Source: CAYNYM01 sp049366815 (GTDB taxonomy: Bacteria > Desulfobacterota > DSM-4660 > Desulfatiglandales > HGW-15). Taken from it: DNA of 11,067 bases. Position numbers and translations under genes: made by a program. Position 1 is the first letter of the stretch. Every line of letters starts with the position of its first letter. Shown piece after piece: positions 1 through 6,529 of the stretch. Location: positions 1 through 11,067 of the forward strand of contig JBMNCO010000125.1 of the NCBI GenBank assembly GCA_049366815.1, in the 5' to 3' direction. Below the pieces are notes generated by a model. The model was not told the origin of the DNA. It searched no databases and saw only the letters and a list, made by a program, of their open reading frames with translations.

Positions 1-96
1 TGTTGGTACGGGCTGCGAAAATCTCTCACATCCCGCATGTTCGAAGAGAATTCTATTAGATACTACAGCCTACAAAATGGGGGAGGGTGAAACATC

Positions 97-1446
97 ATGC
101 GAACGAACATCGTGCACATCGGGGCCGGCGAACTCAGTTATGAGATAAGAAATATCGTTCGGGTGGCCGGAGAACTTCGAAAACTGGGTGTCGAAATAAA
201 CCAGGAGAATATCGGAGATCCCGTGGCCAAGGGTGAGGCTGTGCCTGGATGGATGAAGGGAATAGTGGCCGACCTGGCGCTGGAGGATGAGACATACGGT
301 TACTGTCCCACCCAGGGCATCCTTGAGACAAGGGAGTTCCTGGCGGCCCTGACCAATGGTGTCGGTGGTGTCCGGATCACCCCGGATGATATCATTTTCT
401 TCAACGGTCTGGGAGAGGCCATATCCAAGATCTACGGACTTCTGCGTTCCACGGCGCGGGTCATCACCCCGTCCCCTACCTACACGACGCATTCCTCGTC
501 CGAGGCAAGCCACGCCGGGTTGCCCCCGGTGACCTATCCCCTCGATCCCAATGATCACTGGCATCCGGACCTCCGGGAATTGCGCAGAAGGGTGAAATAC
601 AATCCCTCGGTGGCGGGGCTGTTGATCATCAATCCCGACAACCCGACGGGCGCCGTCTTTCCGGAGGATGTGGTGCGGGAGATGGTGTCCATTGCCAGGG
701 AATTCGATCTCTTTATCATCGCTGACGAGATCTATCAGAATTTGGTCTTCAACGGTGAAAAGACGAAGCCACTGGCCGCCGTAATAGGCGATGTGCCGGG
801 GCTCTCCATGAAAGGCATTTCCAAGGAGTTCCCCTGGCCGGGGGGGCGGTGCGGATGGATCGAAATCTACAACGCGGACAGGGACCCTCATTTTGCCAAG
901 TACGCCCAGAGCATACTCAATGCAAAGATGGTCGAGGTCTGTTCGACGACCCTTCCCCAAAGGGCCATCCCCAGAATTATTCAGCACCCGGAATATCAGG
1001 GCTATGTGGACAGCAGGCGGTGGCGTTATGAGAAATTTTCTCAGATTGCATGGAAGGGTTTCCGAAAAATTCCCGGCGTGATTGTCAACAGGACAAATGG
1101 CGCCTTTTACGTGACGGTGGTCTTTCAAAAGGGCCGTTTGAATCTCCGCCAGACCCTTCCCATTGCCGACCCCAAGGTGAGAAGTCTGGCGGAGCAACTC
1201 ACGTCAGACCCTGAAATGCGGCCTGACAAACGGTTTGTATACTACCTGCTGGCAGCGACCGGAATCTGTGTGGTACCCCTGACTTCCTTCAGCACGGAAC
1301 TGGAGGGATTTCGAATGACCCTGCTGGAACCCCATGAGGCCCGATTTCGAAGGACGATCCGGACCATTTCTGATTCCATAGAGACCTATCTGGTATCCGC
1401 CGAGGGGGGGTATCAGCCCGATACCTTGGAATGCGTCGCCTCCTGA
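97..1446 (+). CDS. Class I/II PLP-dependent aminotransferase
   Basis: A 449-residue cytoplasmic fold-type I aminotransferase, expected to move an amino group between an amino acid and a 2-oxo acid using pyridoxal phosphate. The family signatures are in order: NPDNPTG at residues 179-185, ADEIYQ at 209-214 (Asp210 would contact the PLP ring nitrogen and Tyr213 its hydroxyl), SK at 242-243 with Lys243 as the likely Schiff-base lysine, Arg251 in the GGRCGW stretch as the phosphate-binding arginine, and Arg406 in GFRMTLL as the likely substrate-carboxylate arginine. YGYCPTQG at 67-74 fits the small-domain substrate region. The start has a purine-rich GGGAGGGTG about 8 bp upstream. The protein is longer than the usual 390-400 residues; an insert around 345-378 and a C-terminal tail account for this. 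Substrate cannot be assigned from sequence alone; alanine- or aspartate-type enzymes are the nearest guess. The only nearby gene, a coiled-coil protein, gives no pathway clue. Confidence 0.93.
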   Translation: MRTNIVHIGAGELSYEIRNIVRVAGELRKLGVEINQENIGDPVAKGEAVPGWMKGIVADLALEDETYGYCPTQGILETREFLAALTNGVGGVRITPDDIIFFNGLGEAISKIYGLLRSTARVITPSPTYTTHSSSEASHAGLPPVTYPLDPNDHWHPDLRELRRRVKYNPSVAGLLIINPDNPTGAVFPEDVVREMVSIAREFDLFIIADEIYQNLVFNGEKTKPLAAVIGDVPGLSMKGISKEFPWPGGRCGWIEIYNADRDPHFAKYAQSILNAKMVEVCSTTLPQRAIPRIIQHPEYQGYVDSRRWRYEKFSQIAWKGFRKIPGVIVNRTNGAFYVTVVFQKGRLNLRQTLPIADPKVRSLAEQLTSDPEMRPDKRFVYYLLAATGICVVPLTSFSTELEGFRMTLLEPHEARFRRTIRTISDSIETYLVSAEGGYQPDTLECVAS

Positions 1447-1467
1447 AGGTCTGAAGAATTGGAGAAA

Positions 1468-1485
1468 CCCGAGTGTTTCGTCGGG
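1468..1485 (+). other. Small hairpin between aminotransferase and coiled-coil gene
   Basis: CCCGA (1468-1472) and TCGGG (1481-1485) form a perfect 5-bp stem with an 8-nt loop, 22 bp after the aminotransferase stop. No T-run follows, so it does not look like an intrinsic terminator. The next gene begins 25 bp later with its own GGAGGGGG Shine-Dalgarno. It may be chance. Confidence 0.2.
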
Positions 1486-1510
1486 ATTCAGTGGAGGGGG
1501 TGGATTCAAA

Positions 1511-2080
1511 ATGGGAGAGATCAGGAGCACACTGGATATCATCATGGAAAAGACCAAGGGCCTTACCATGAGTTATGAGGAAAAGAGGGCCTTGAGGGAA
1601 CGGGAAATTTCAGGGCGGATCAAAGGGCTGGTGCAGCGTTACAGGGACGGCCTTCTGGACCTGGAACGGCTCAAGGTTGAGATGGCGCATTTACAGGAAA
1701 GGGACAAGGAAGCGGCCGACCGTTTGATCCGCGAGGAACTGTTTATACGCCTTGAACCGGAAAATGAAAATGACGGATTGCTCAGGGCCCTGGAAGAGAT
1801 CTTAAAGATAGATGCGGAACCGATCCGACAGAGGCTTTCAGATTTGAAAGCCGAACTGGAAGAAGACCGGTCGGCTTACGAGAAGGTCCTCCTGGAACGT
1901 CTAAGAAAGCGGGGTATATCCGGTTCAGCGGTCATGCCCAATGTGGCCGCAGACGGAGACTGGCAGGCCCTGGTTTCACGAAAAACCCAAACAGCCAGGG
2001 AAGACTCGGCCGCGATCCTGAATGGGTTATCCCCGAGGTCTGGGAAGGGTCCTGCCCACGCCGGCGTAGATGAAACCTGA
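1511..2080 (+). CDS. Conserved hypothetical coiled-coil protein
   Basis: A 189-residue soluble protein very rich in Glu, Lys and Arg, with no signal peptide or membrane segment. Residues about 20-80 and 90-140 read as two long amphipathic helices (e.g. LLDLERLKVEMAHLQERD and IRQRLSDLKAELEEDR), so a helical hairpin or coiled-coil dimer is likely. The last 35 residues (Gly/Ser/Ala rich) look disordered and may be a poorly conserved tail. The opening MGEIRSTLDIIMEKTKGLTM resembles, from memory, a family of uncharacterised proteins common in Desulfobacterota; I cannot verify this here. The start at 1511 has GGAGGGGG upstream; later ATGs at 1544 and 1568 are possible but have weaker ribosome sites. 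It lies 64 bp after the aminotransferase and may be co-transcribed with it. It converges on the rhodanese gene with a 73-bp gap. Function unknown. Confidence 0.8.
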   Translation: MGEIRSTLDIIMEKTKGLTMSYEEKRALREREISGRIKGLVQRYRDGLLDLERLKVEMAHLQERDKEAADRLIREELFIRLEPENENDGLLRALEEILKIDAEPIRQRLSDLKAELEEDRSAYEKVLLERLRKRGISGSAVMPNVAADGDWQALVSRKTQTAREDSAAILNGLSPRSGKGPAHAGVDET

Positions 2081-2153
2081 ACCCGGGATCATGCCTTCAG
2101 CACGCGAGATACCGGGGGTACAAGCGCTTCCAATCGCCTTTTTGGCAAGGGTG

Positions 2154-2675
2154 TCAAAGGGCGCTTTTGCGGTGAGGCCCTCTCTCTGTGGGAAGCCCGC
2201 TCTCGACCCACCGGGTATAGCCGTTGTCAAGGATCCGGACGTTCTGGAAACCCATCTCGAGAAGGGCAGCTGCGAGCCGTTCCGCCAGGATGCATTTTTC
2301 GCCGTCGCAATAGGTAATGAGGACCGTGTCCTGGGGAACATCCGCCAGGACGTCGAAGGCCGACTGCTCCGCCGCCCCCAGGGGGAGATTGCGGGCCGCC
2401 TCCAGGCGACCCTTTTCGAAGGCCCTGGGAGACCGGGCATCCAGAAAGACGGCCCTTTTTTCAAAAAAGAGGCGATGTGCCTCTTCCAGAGAGATGCTCA
2501 GACCTGTTCCCCCAGGATTCCCTTTGCTCGAATTCCCTGGAGCCGCCGGCCTCAGAATGGCCAGCGTGTCCGGGCGGAGGTGATTGATCAGGAGCGCTAC
2601 GGTCGCGGCAAGCAGGATAAGGCCCCAACTCTGGGCCAGCATGCGTAACCCCGGCTTTCTTCGATGTGATCCCAC
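2154..2675 (-). CDS. Membrane-anchored rhodanese-like sulfurtransferase
   Basis: A small protein (174-177 residues depending on start) with one N-terminal membrane helix, LILLAATVALLI, then a Gly/Pro/Ser linker and a single rhodanese domain, which would face the periplasm. Counting from the longest start (GTG at 2687), the membrane helix is residues 22-34 and the domain about 64-167. Rhodanese landmarks are LDARSPRAFEKGRL (82-95), the active-site loop YCDGEKC with Cys127 as the likely persulfide-carrying residue, and the terminal NGYTRWVESGLP. A second cysteine, Cys132, closes the loop, so a disulfide is possible. I chose the GTG at 2675 because AGGTGAGG lies about 6 bp upstream; GTG 2687 and ATG 2642 are alternatives. 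It follows the DUF1573 gene within a few bases and is the last gene of the M23-DUF1573-rhodanese operon. The sulfur donor and acceptor are unknown; a role in periplasmic sulfur or thiol handling is inferred. Confidence 0.88.
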   Translation of the reverse strand: MGSHRRKPGLRMLAQSWGLILLAATVALLINHLRPDTLAILRPAAPGNSSKGNPGGTGLSISLEEAHRLFFEKRAVFLDARSPRAFEKGRLEAARNLPLGAAEQSAFDVLADVPQDTVLITYCDGEKCILAERLAAALLEMGFQNVRILDNGYTRWVESGLPTERGPHRKSAL

Positions 2676-2691
2676 TATCCCCCTCACCTTT

Positions 2692-3402
2692 TCACGATTT
2701 CATTAACTTTGCCCAGATCCAGATGGTGATCTCGGGTTTTTCTGTATAATTGGTGCGGAGTTTGAGAAATCCGCGGTAATTTTCCGAAGGTCCGGGTATG
2801 TTTTCAAATCGAAGCCTGTATTTTCTTCCTTTTTCGAGTTCCTCCAGCCGGTAGGTCACTTTGCCCTCGAGACTGAATTGAATGGGCCTGAGGCTGAGAG
2901 GTTTTTCCATCTCGGTCTGTATTTCCACTTCCTCGGACAGGACCTCGTCTCCTCTGCCGTGGAAGCTCACGAAGTTTTTGGACAGGGTGATCACAGGCTT
3001 GACTAGGGCCTCGAGGGTGAGGATGACCTGCGGCCGTTCGGGATCGTTGGTGGACACGATCGCGTTTTCACGCATGGGTCCCAGCAGGCCCTTTGTGTCG
3101 ATCAGGAGTTTGATTTTTCCTTCGCCGCCGGGGGGCGTGACACTGTCAAAGAAGGCGACGGTACATCCGCAACCCGGGTCGACCTGTTTGATTTCGAGGG
3201 GCTGGTCTCCCTGGTTGGAAAAGGTGTATTCGCGCTCAATGCTCTGCCCCTCTCTCACCTCGATCTCCTCGAAGGCGGATTCCTTCAGGATCATCCGGGG
3301 GCCGACGGGTTCTTCAGCCAAGGCCTGAAGCCCCCAGAAAAGCAACACAATAAGGGGTAGGGTTCCTGCGAACCTTCCCATGAGTGCACGGTGTGACGTC
3401 AT
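2692..3402 (-). CDS. Exported DUF1573 domain protein
   Basis: A 236-residue exported protein. Residues 1-29 form a type I signal peptide: Arg-containing n-region, hydrophobic TLPLIVLLFWGLQ, and an ALA-Glu cleavage site after Ala29. The mature part starts with a DUF1573 beta-sandwich: FEEIEVREGQSIEREYTF, then the family hallmark PGCGCTVAFF with Cys78 and Cys80, then STNDPERPQVILTLEA. A second beta-rich region (about 135-235) ends in LRTNYTEKPEITIWIWAKL, similar to immunoglobulin-like domains that often follow DUF1573. The family's biochemical role is not established; the CGC pair could be redox-active or bind metal. The ATG at 3402 is chosen over an upstream in-frame start at 3474 because it has AGGAGAG five bases upstream and a signal peptide directly behind it, whereas the longer form would overlap the M23 gene by 62 bp. 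The adjacent rhodanese fits a thiol or sulfur theme. Confidence 0.9.
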   Translation of the reverse strand: MTSHRALMGRFAGTLPLIVLLFWGLQALAEEPVGPRMILKESAFEEIEVREGQSIEREYTFSNQGDQPLEIKQVDPGCGCTVAFFDSVTPPGGEGKIKLLIDTKGLLGPMRENAIVSTNDPERPQVILTLEALVKPVITLSKNFVSFHGRGDEVLSEEVEIQTEMEKPLSLRPIQFSLEGKVTYRLEELEKGRKYRLRFENIPGPSENYRGFLKLRTNYTEKPEITIWIWAKLMKS

Positions 3403-3407
3403 TTTTT

Positions 3408-3414
3408 CTCTCCT
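3408..3414 (-). promoter_or_regulatory. Shine-Dalgarno overlapping the upstream stop codon
   Basis: On the minus strand AGGAGAG lies 5 bases before the DUF1573 ATG (3402), and its first two bases are the last two of the TAG stop of the M23 gene (3413-3415). Ribosomes finishing the peptidase would sit on the start site of the next gene, so translational coupling is likely. This site decides the DUF1573 start. Confidence 0.75.
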
Positions 3415-4714
3415 ATTTTTTGCCGGCGTTTTGCACTTCGCTGCCGAGAGCGAGCAGTCCCGCTTTGCCGTCAAGAACGGGCTTCAGCCTGGCAACCTGC
3501 TCCAGGAAAGGGCCAAGAAACCGGTCAGGCAGAGGCTTGCCGGCGGGGAACTCCTCTTTCAGAAAGTTTACCAGTCTGCCGTTTTTAAAGAGCCGCAGGT
3601 CCACATGGGGGCCGGTCGCCAGCCCCGTACTGCCGACATAGCCGATCGTTTGGCCCTCCTCGACCGAGGCCCCTTTCCTGATCCCTGGTGCGAAACGCGA
3701 CATGTGGAGATACTCGGTCTCATAAGGGGAGCCGTGCCGGATTCGAACGTATTTTCCCCTGCTGGAGTCATATCCGAGGCCGGCCACAACACCCTGCGCG
3801 ACGCTCATGATAGGGGTGCCCCTGGGAGCGGCGAAGTCTGTGCCCAGATGTGCCCTGTAGGTTTTCAACACCGGGTGCAAGCGGTTCCTGGAAAAGTGCG
3901 AGGTGATGCGCCCATACTGGACCGGTGATTTGAGGAAACGCCTGCGCAGGTTGTTCCCCTGCTCGTCATAATAGCCCCGGATGTCTTCCTGCTCAAATTG
4001 GAAGGCGTAGAAATCCTTTTCACCGTGGGTGATGCTGGCGGCCCGGACTCCGGAAAGGGTCACAGGCCTCCCTTCAACAAGGGCTTCGTCGAATAGGACG
4101 GCGTAACGGTCCCCCTTCTGCAGGCGGTAAAAGTCGACCACCCAGGCGAAAATGCCGTGGATCTTGAGAGAGAGTTCCTTTCCGTAGTTATGGGATGAGA
4201 GACTCTGCCACAAGGAACCGGCGATCGTGCCCTCGTGGATCATCGTCTTTCTGGTTTCCGGTTTTTTGTCCCTGTATGCGCTCACGTCCTCTCCGAGATC
4301 CAGGACCAGGTAATCCAGGGGGGTCAGTTCGTAAACAAAAAAGCGGGCAGGGCCGTCCTCGCCTTCCCTGTAGCAGGCAAAAGGATTGCCGGACTGCATC
4401 TTCCGTGGATTGAATACATTACGGACCTCCCTGACGGCCTCAGTCACGCGGGAGGCCGGGACGCCGTGCCTTTGCAGCAGTGTGCCGAGGGTGTCTCCGG
4501 GTCTGACCTTTCCCAACTGGACATCCAGTCCGGTCGTGTCGATGCCATAGGGTGACGATCCGGCTTTGCTTTTTGTATCTGTTGCCCGGTTGGCGGAAAA
4601 CGCGGCCTGTGCCGGGCACATCGACCAGGTACAGACGAGAAAGAGTACGACCGGGAGATAGTTGTATCGGTCAAACCGCAAGAGATTTTTCAGAAGGCCT
4701 GTCTTTCCTTGCAT
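3413..4714 (-). CDS. Exported M23 family metallopeptidase (peptidoglycan endopeptidase-like)
   Basis: A 433-residue protein resembling murein endopeptidases that cut peptide cross-links in the periplasm. Residues 1-38 are a signal peptide (basic start, then YLPVVLFLVCTWSM, cleavage near AQA). Residues about 65-111 hold a LysM/OapA-like segment (LGKVRPGDTLGTLLQRHG). Residues about 120-260 match the middle domain seen before M23 in Csd3/MepM-like enzymes. The M23 domain is about 280-385: HLGTD gives His289 and Asp293 as zinc ligands, YLH gives His337, and TGPH gives His370. The usual third zinc ligand (second His of HxH) is Asp372 here. ATG 4714 is chosen because AAAGGAG ends 4 bp upstream; the GTG at 4717 would leave only one base. 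It is first in the operon with DUF1573 and the rhodanese, behind the promoter at 4932-4960. It could be an active endopeptidase with altered zinc coordination, or a degenerate regulator of amidases. Confidence 0.92.
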   Translation of the reverse strand: MQGKTGLLKNLLRFDRYNYLPVVLFLVCTWSMCPAQAAFSANRATDTKSKAGSSPYGIDTTGLDVQLGKVRPGDTLGTLLQRHGVPASRVTEAVREVRNVFNPRKMQSGNPFACYREGEDGPARFFVYELTPLDYLVLDLGEDVSAYRDKKPETRKTMIHEGTIAGSLWQSLSSHNYGKELSLKIHGIFAWVVDFYRLQKGDRYAVLFDEALVEGRPVTLSGVRAASITHGEKDFYAFQFEQEDIRGYYDEQGNNLRRRFLKSPVQYGRITSHFSRNRLHPVLKTYRAHLGTDFAAPRGTPIMSVAQGVVAGLGYDSSRGKYVRIRHGSPYETEYLHMSRFAPGIRKGASVEEGQTIGYVGSTGLATGPHVDLRLFKNGRLVNFLKEEFPAGKPLPDRFLGPFLEQVARLKPVLDGKAGLLALGSEVQNAGKK

Positions 4715-4865
4715 CACACTCCTTTCCGAGTTTGTGCCGGCGGGAGCCGGTTTTCATCCGAGTACGCTGTCCGTAAATTCGCTGTATGAGTTTAGCCGTT
4801 TGAAAGATCCCGGCAATTCGGGCCACAGGAGTCTCTTTTTAAAAACGAAGGCCCATGGAAAAGAC

Positions 4866-4910
4866 TGACATGTCCGGGGCAGCGAAAGCAGACACCGGTC
4901 TGTCATGTCA
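4866..4910 (-). promoter_or_regulatory. Foldable leader segment upstream of the M23 gene
   Basis: TGACATG (4866-4872) and CATGTCA (4904-4910) are a perfect 7-bp inverted repeat. Nested inside is CAGAC (4889-4893) / GTCTG (4898-4902) with a 4-nt loop. The segment lies between the predicted promoter and the M23 start, so it would be in the 5' leader RNA. It matches no riboswitch class I recognise. It could equally be an operator just downstream of the promoter. Confidence 0.35.
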
Positions 4911-4931
4911 TTTTCCGCGACCCAAGCGAGG

Positions 4932-4960
4932 AGTATAAACACAGAACCACCGGGGGTCAA
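4932..4960 (-). promoter_or_regulatory. Sigma-70 type promoter for M23-DUF1573-rhodanese operon
   Basis: On the minus strand, TTGACC (4955-4960, 5 of 6 to consensus) is separated by exactly 17 bp from TATACT (4932-4937, 5 of 6). Transcription would begin near 4925, leaving a leader of about 210 nt before the M23 start at 4714. No other promoter of similar quality was seen between here and the gene. Confidence 0.6.
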
Positions 4961-5138
4961 TACGTTAAAGAACCTTTTGAAAAACCGTCGGGGCACCCTG
5001 CCAAGTACAGCCACGCGGCGGACCGTCACACCCGGCGCTCTTTCTGCGCCGCCGCCTCCCTATGGAAAAGGTCTCACCCTCGCGCCGCAGGCGACGCACG
5101 TGAAGGCCATTCCCCGCGCTGCAGGGCCCGGATGTATA

Positions 5139-5167
5139 TTGACATTTCAGGAAACCGCGTGGATGAT
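5139..5167 (+). promoter_or_regulatory. Sigma-70 type promoter for yhbY and J-domain gene
   Basis: A perfect TTGACA (5139-5144) is followed after 17 bp by GATGAT (5162-5167, 4 of 6 to TATAAT). Start of transcription would be near 5174, giving a leader of about 170 nt before the yhbY ATG at 5345. The -10 box is weak, hence moderate confidence. Confidence 0.5.
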
Positions 5168-5344
5168 AACAGGCGCATCCCCAACCGGAACGGAGATGAA
5201 AAGAAACGGCCGGTGCACAAATATCCAAGCTGTCCGCCGGGGGCAGCATCCAGGGAGGAAAAGGGACCTTGAGCCTTCAATCCCTTCAGCGTTCGGCCCG
5301 GGATGGACCATCGCTGTGCATGGCCGGAACAGGCAGAGGAAACC

Positions 5345-5662
5345 ATGAAAAGACTGGAAAGCTTTCAAAGAAAATACCTGAGGGGACTGGCCCACGGCCT
5401 GAAGCCCGTTGTCATCATCGGGCAGAAGGGCTTGACCCCGAGCGTCCTGCAATCCACCGAAGGAGCCCTTGATCGGCATGAGCTTATCAAGGTGAAATTT
5501 ATCGATTTTAAGGAAAAGGATGATAAGGCGGAGATCGCGGACACGATTGAAAAGGAGACCGGTTCGCAACTGGTGGGGACGATCGGCCATACGGCCGTTT
5601 TCTACCGTCGACAAAAGGATCCCGAGAAGCAAAAGATCATAGTGCCTGAAAGGGAGGCCTGA
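5345..5662 (+). CDS. yhbY: YhbY/CRS1 (CRM) domain RNA-binding protein
   Basis: A 105-residue protein made of one CRM domain. Family features: LRGLAHGLKPVVIIGQKGLTPSV (12-34) with the GxxG loop GQKG at 26-29 that contacts RNA, then HELIKVKF (45-52), and a C-terminal strand VGTIGHTAVFYR (77-88). Length matches E. coli YhbY (about 97 residues), which associates with pre-50S ribosomal particles; a role in large-subunit assembly is known for the family and inferred here. The ATG at 5345 is used because AGAGGA lies just upstream and MKRL fits the family start; in-frame codons upstream to 5303 do not look conserved. The stop overlaps the next gene's ATG (TGATG at 5660-5664), so the two are translationally coupled. 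Confidence 0.93.
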   Translation: MKRLESFQRKYLRGLAHGLKPVVIIGQKGLTPSVLQSTEGALDRHELIKVKFIDFKEKDDKAEIADTIEKETGSQLVGTIGHTAVFYRRQKDPEKQKIIVPEREA

Positions 5663-6123
5663 TGGAACTCAGGAAGTGCTTTGATATCCTCGAGGTGCGT
5701 CAGAACGGCACGATGGAGGAGGTCAGGCAGGCCTACAAAGATCTTGTCAAGGTCTGGCATCCGGATCGATTCGCCGAAGACCCCAGGCTGAGGGCGCGCG
5801 CTGAAAAGAGGCTCAAGGAGATCAACACGGCCTATGAGACCGTCAGGGCCTTCCTCTTATCGTGCCGACACCGCTCGTCGGGTCAATCCGACGCCCCGGA
5901 GGGAGGGAAGGCAGGTTTCGGGGACGGCGGCGAAGAGGGTGGAGAGCATCGACGCGGGGCGGATGTTCAGGACAAGACGGAGGCCGCCTTTGAGGCAGGG
6001 ACATTTATGGTCCTGAATACATGGGCCAACGTTTCAACAGCCCTTCGTCGCATGGTCAGGGAAGCGGTCCGAACAGGGGATGAAAGAAAAAAATCGGGGG
6101 ATTCCGCAAAAAAATCAGGATGA
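5662..6123 (+). CDS. Small J-domain (DnaJ-like) protein
   Basis: A 153-residue protein with an N-terminal J domain (about 3-66): helix II MEEVRQAYKDLVKVW, the invariant HPD at 33-35 needed to stimulate Hsp70 ATPase, then helix III RLRARAEKRLKEINTAYETVRAFL. There is no Gly/Phe region, zinc-finger or substrate domain of full DnaJ. After a Gly/Glu-rich linker (75-105) comes a second likely helix, AAFEAGTFMVLNTWANVSTAL (108-128) continuing to about 138, and a Lys-rich tail. The second helix is amphipathic to moderately hydrophobic, a possible partner-binding or membrane-touching element. GGGAGG lies 4 bp before the ATG, inside the end of yhbY. It is probably a dedicated co-chaperone for DnaK; its client is unknown. 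The stop lies within a 9-bp tail-to-tail overlap with the response regulator at 6115. Confidence 0.88.
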   Translation: MELRKCFDILEVRQNGTMEEVRQAYKDLVKVWHPDRFAEDPRLRARAEKRLKEINTAYETVRAFLLSCRHRSSGQSDAPEGGKAGFGDGGEEGGEHRRGADVQDKTEAAFEAGTFMVLNTWANVSTALRRMVREAVRTGDERKKSGDSAKKSG

Positions 6124-6519
6124 GGCCGGGTCCTTCCGCCTTGTCGCGCTGAATATCTTTTCCACCAACTCATGCAGATCATAGGGTTTTGTCAGGTAAT
6201 CGAAGGCCCCGGCTTCAAGGCCTTCCTGGGCCGCCCGCCGGGAGCCGTGCCCGGTCAGCATGATAACCGGCATGAGCGGGTCGATGATCTTGAGGATCTT
6301 GAGCACTTCGATGCCGTTGATATCGCCCATCTTGAGGTCCAGAACCGCGACATCAAAGTGATGATCTCTCAGCGCATGAATCCCTTCCTTGCCACTGTAG
6401 GCCTTGGTCGTCAAGATGTTTCGTTTGGCCAGCCTTTTAGAAAGCACGTTCACGAATTCCTGCTCATCATCGATCAGCAGGAGGTTAATGGGGGCGGGCT
6501 TTTTGGCTTCTTGTGTCAT
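6115..6519 (-). CDS. Single-domain response regulator (downstream copy)
   Basis: A 134-residue CheY-like receiver with no output domain. Key residues: acidic pair Asp17-Asp18 in LLIDDE, phosphoacceptor Asp61 in AVLDLKM, Thr89 in IMLTGHG, and Lys111 in LTKPYD. The usual MP after the phosphoacceptor loop is MG (residues 64-65), a small departure from consensus. The C-terminus stops soon after helix 5 (ATRRKDPASS), so it must act by protein contact or phosphotransfer. It starts 10 bp after its paralogue at 6530-6961, with AGGTG upstream of the ATG. It is the last gene of the transporter/kinase/receiver run and most likely accepts phosphate from the kinase at 7242-8951, directly or through a relay. 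Its end overlaps the convergent J-domain gene by 9 bp. Confidence 0.92.
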   Translation of the reverse strand: MTQEAKKPAPINLLLIDDEQEFVNVLSKRLAKRNILTTKAYSGKEGIHALRDHHFDVAVLDLKMGDINGIEVLKILKIIDPLMPVIMLTGHGSRRAAQEGLEAGAFDYLTKPYDLHELVEKIFSATRRKDPASS

Positions 6520-6529
6520 GCCGCACCTA

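Larger units (their letters stand above)
4715..5344. other. Divergent intergenic region (630 bp) between M23 operon and yhbY
   Basis: No convincing gene is seen. The stretch holds one sigma-70 type promoter facing each way (4932-4960 minus, 5139-5167 plus), a foldable segment at 4866-4910 in the minus-strand leader, and a CGGCGC/GCGCCG hairpin at 5033-5051 (6-bp stem, 7-nt loop). Open frames on both strands here are basic or Pro/Arg rich, lack good ribosome sites, and resemble no family I know. Confidence 0.7.

Noticed and set aside
70..1197. Long minus-strand open frame (375 codons) opposite the aminotransferase
   Set aside because: It is fully antisense to a gene with intact aminotransferase motifs, has no recognisable domain and no good ribosome site; a typical GC-rich shadow frame.
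2070..2648. Plus-strand open frame opposite the rhodanese gene
   Set aside because: The minus strand carries a complete rhodanese domain with active-site loop; the plus frame has no family features and would overlap the preceding gene's end.
3739..3748. GGATTCGAAC resembling a tRNA T-loop
   Set aside because: It lies inside the M23 catalytic domain coding sequence, and no acceptor, D or anticodon arms are found around it.
4754..5029. Minus-strand 91-codon frame upstream of the M23 gene
   Set aside because: It begins upstream of the predicted promoter and spans it, lacks a Shine-Dalgarno, and its composition does not resemble a conserved protein.
4905..5348. Plus-strand 147-codon frame ending in an ATGA overlap with yhbY
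   Set aside because: The overlap looks like coupling, but the start has no ribosome site, the frame crosses the predicted yhbY promoter, and the protein is low-complexity Pro/Arg/Thr rich. Judged chance.
5269..5472. Possible leader ORF starting with TTG after GGGAGGAAAAGG before yhbY
   Set aside because: The ribosome-like site is tempting, but the frame runs deep into yhbY out of frame and encodes nothing recognisable.
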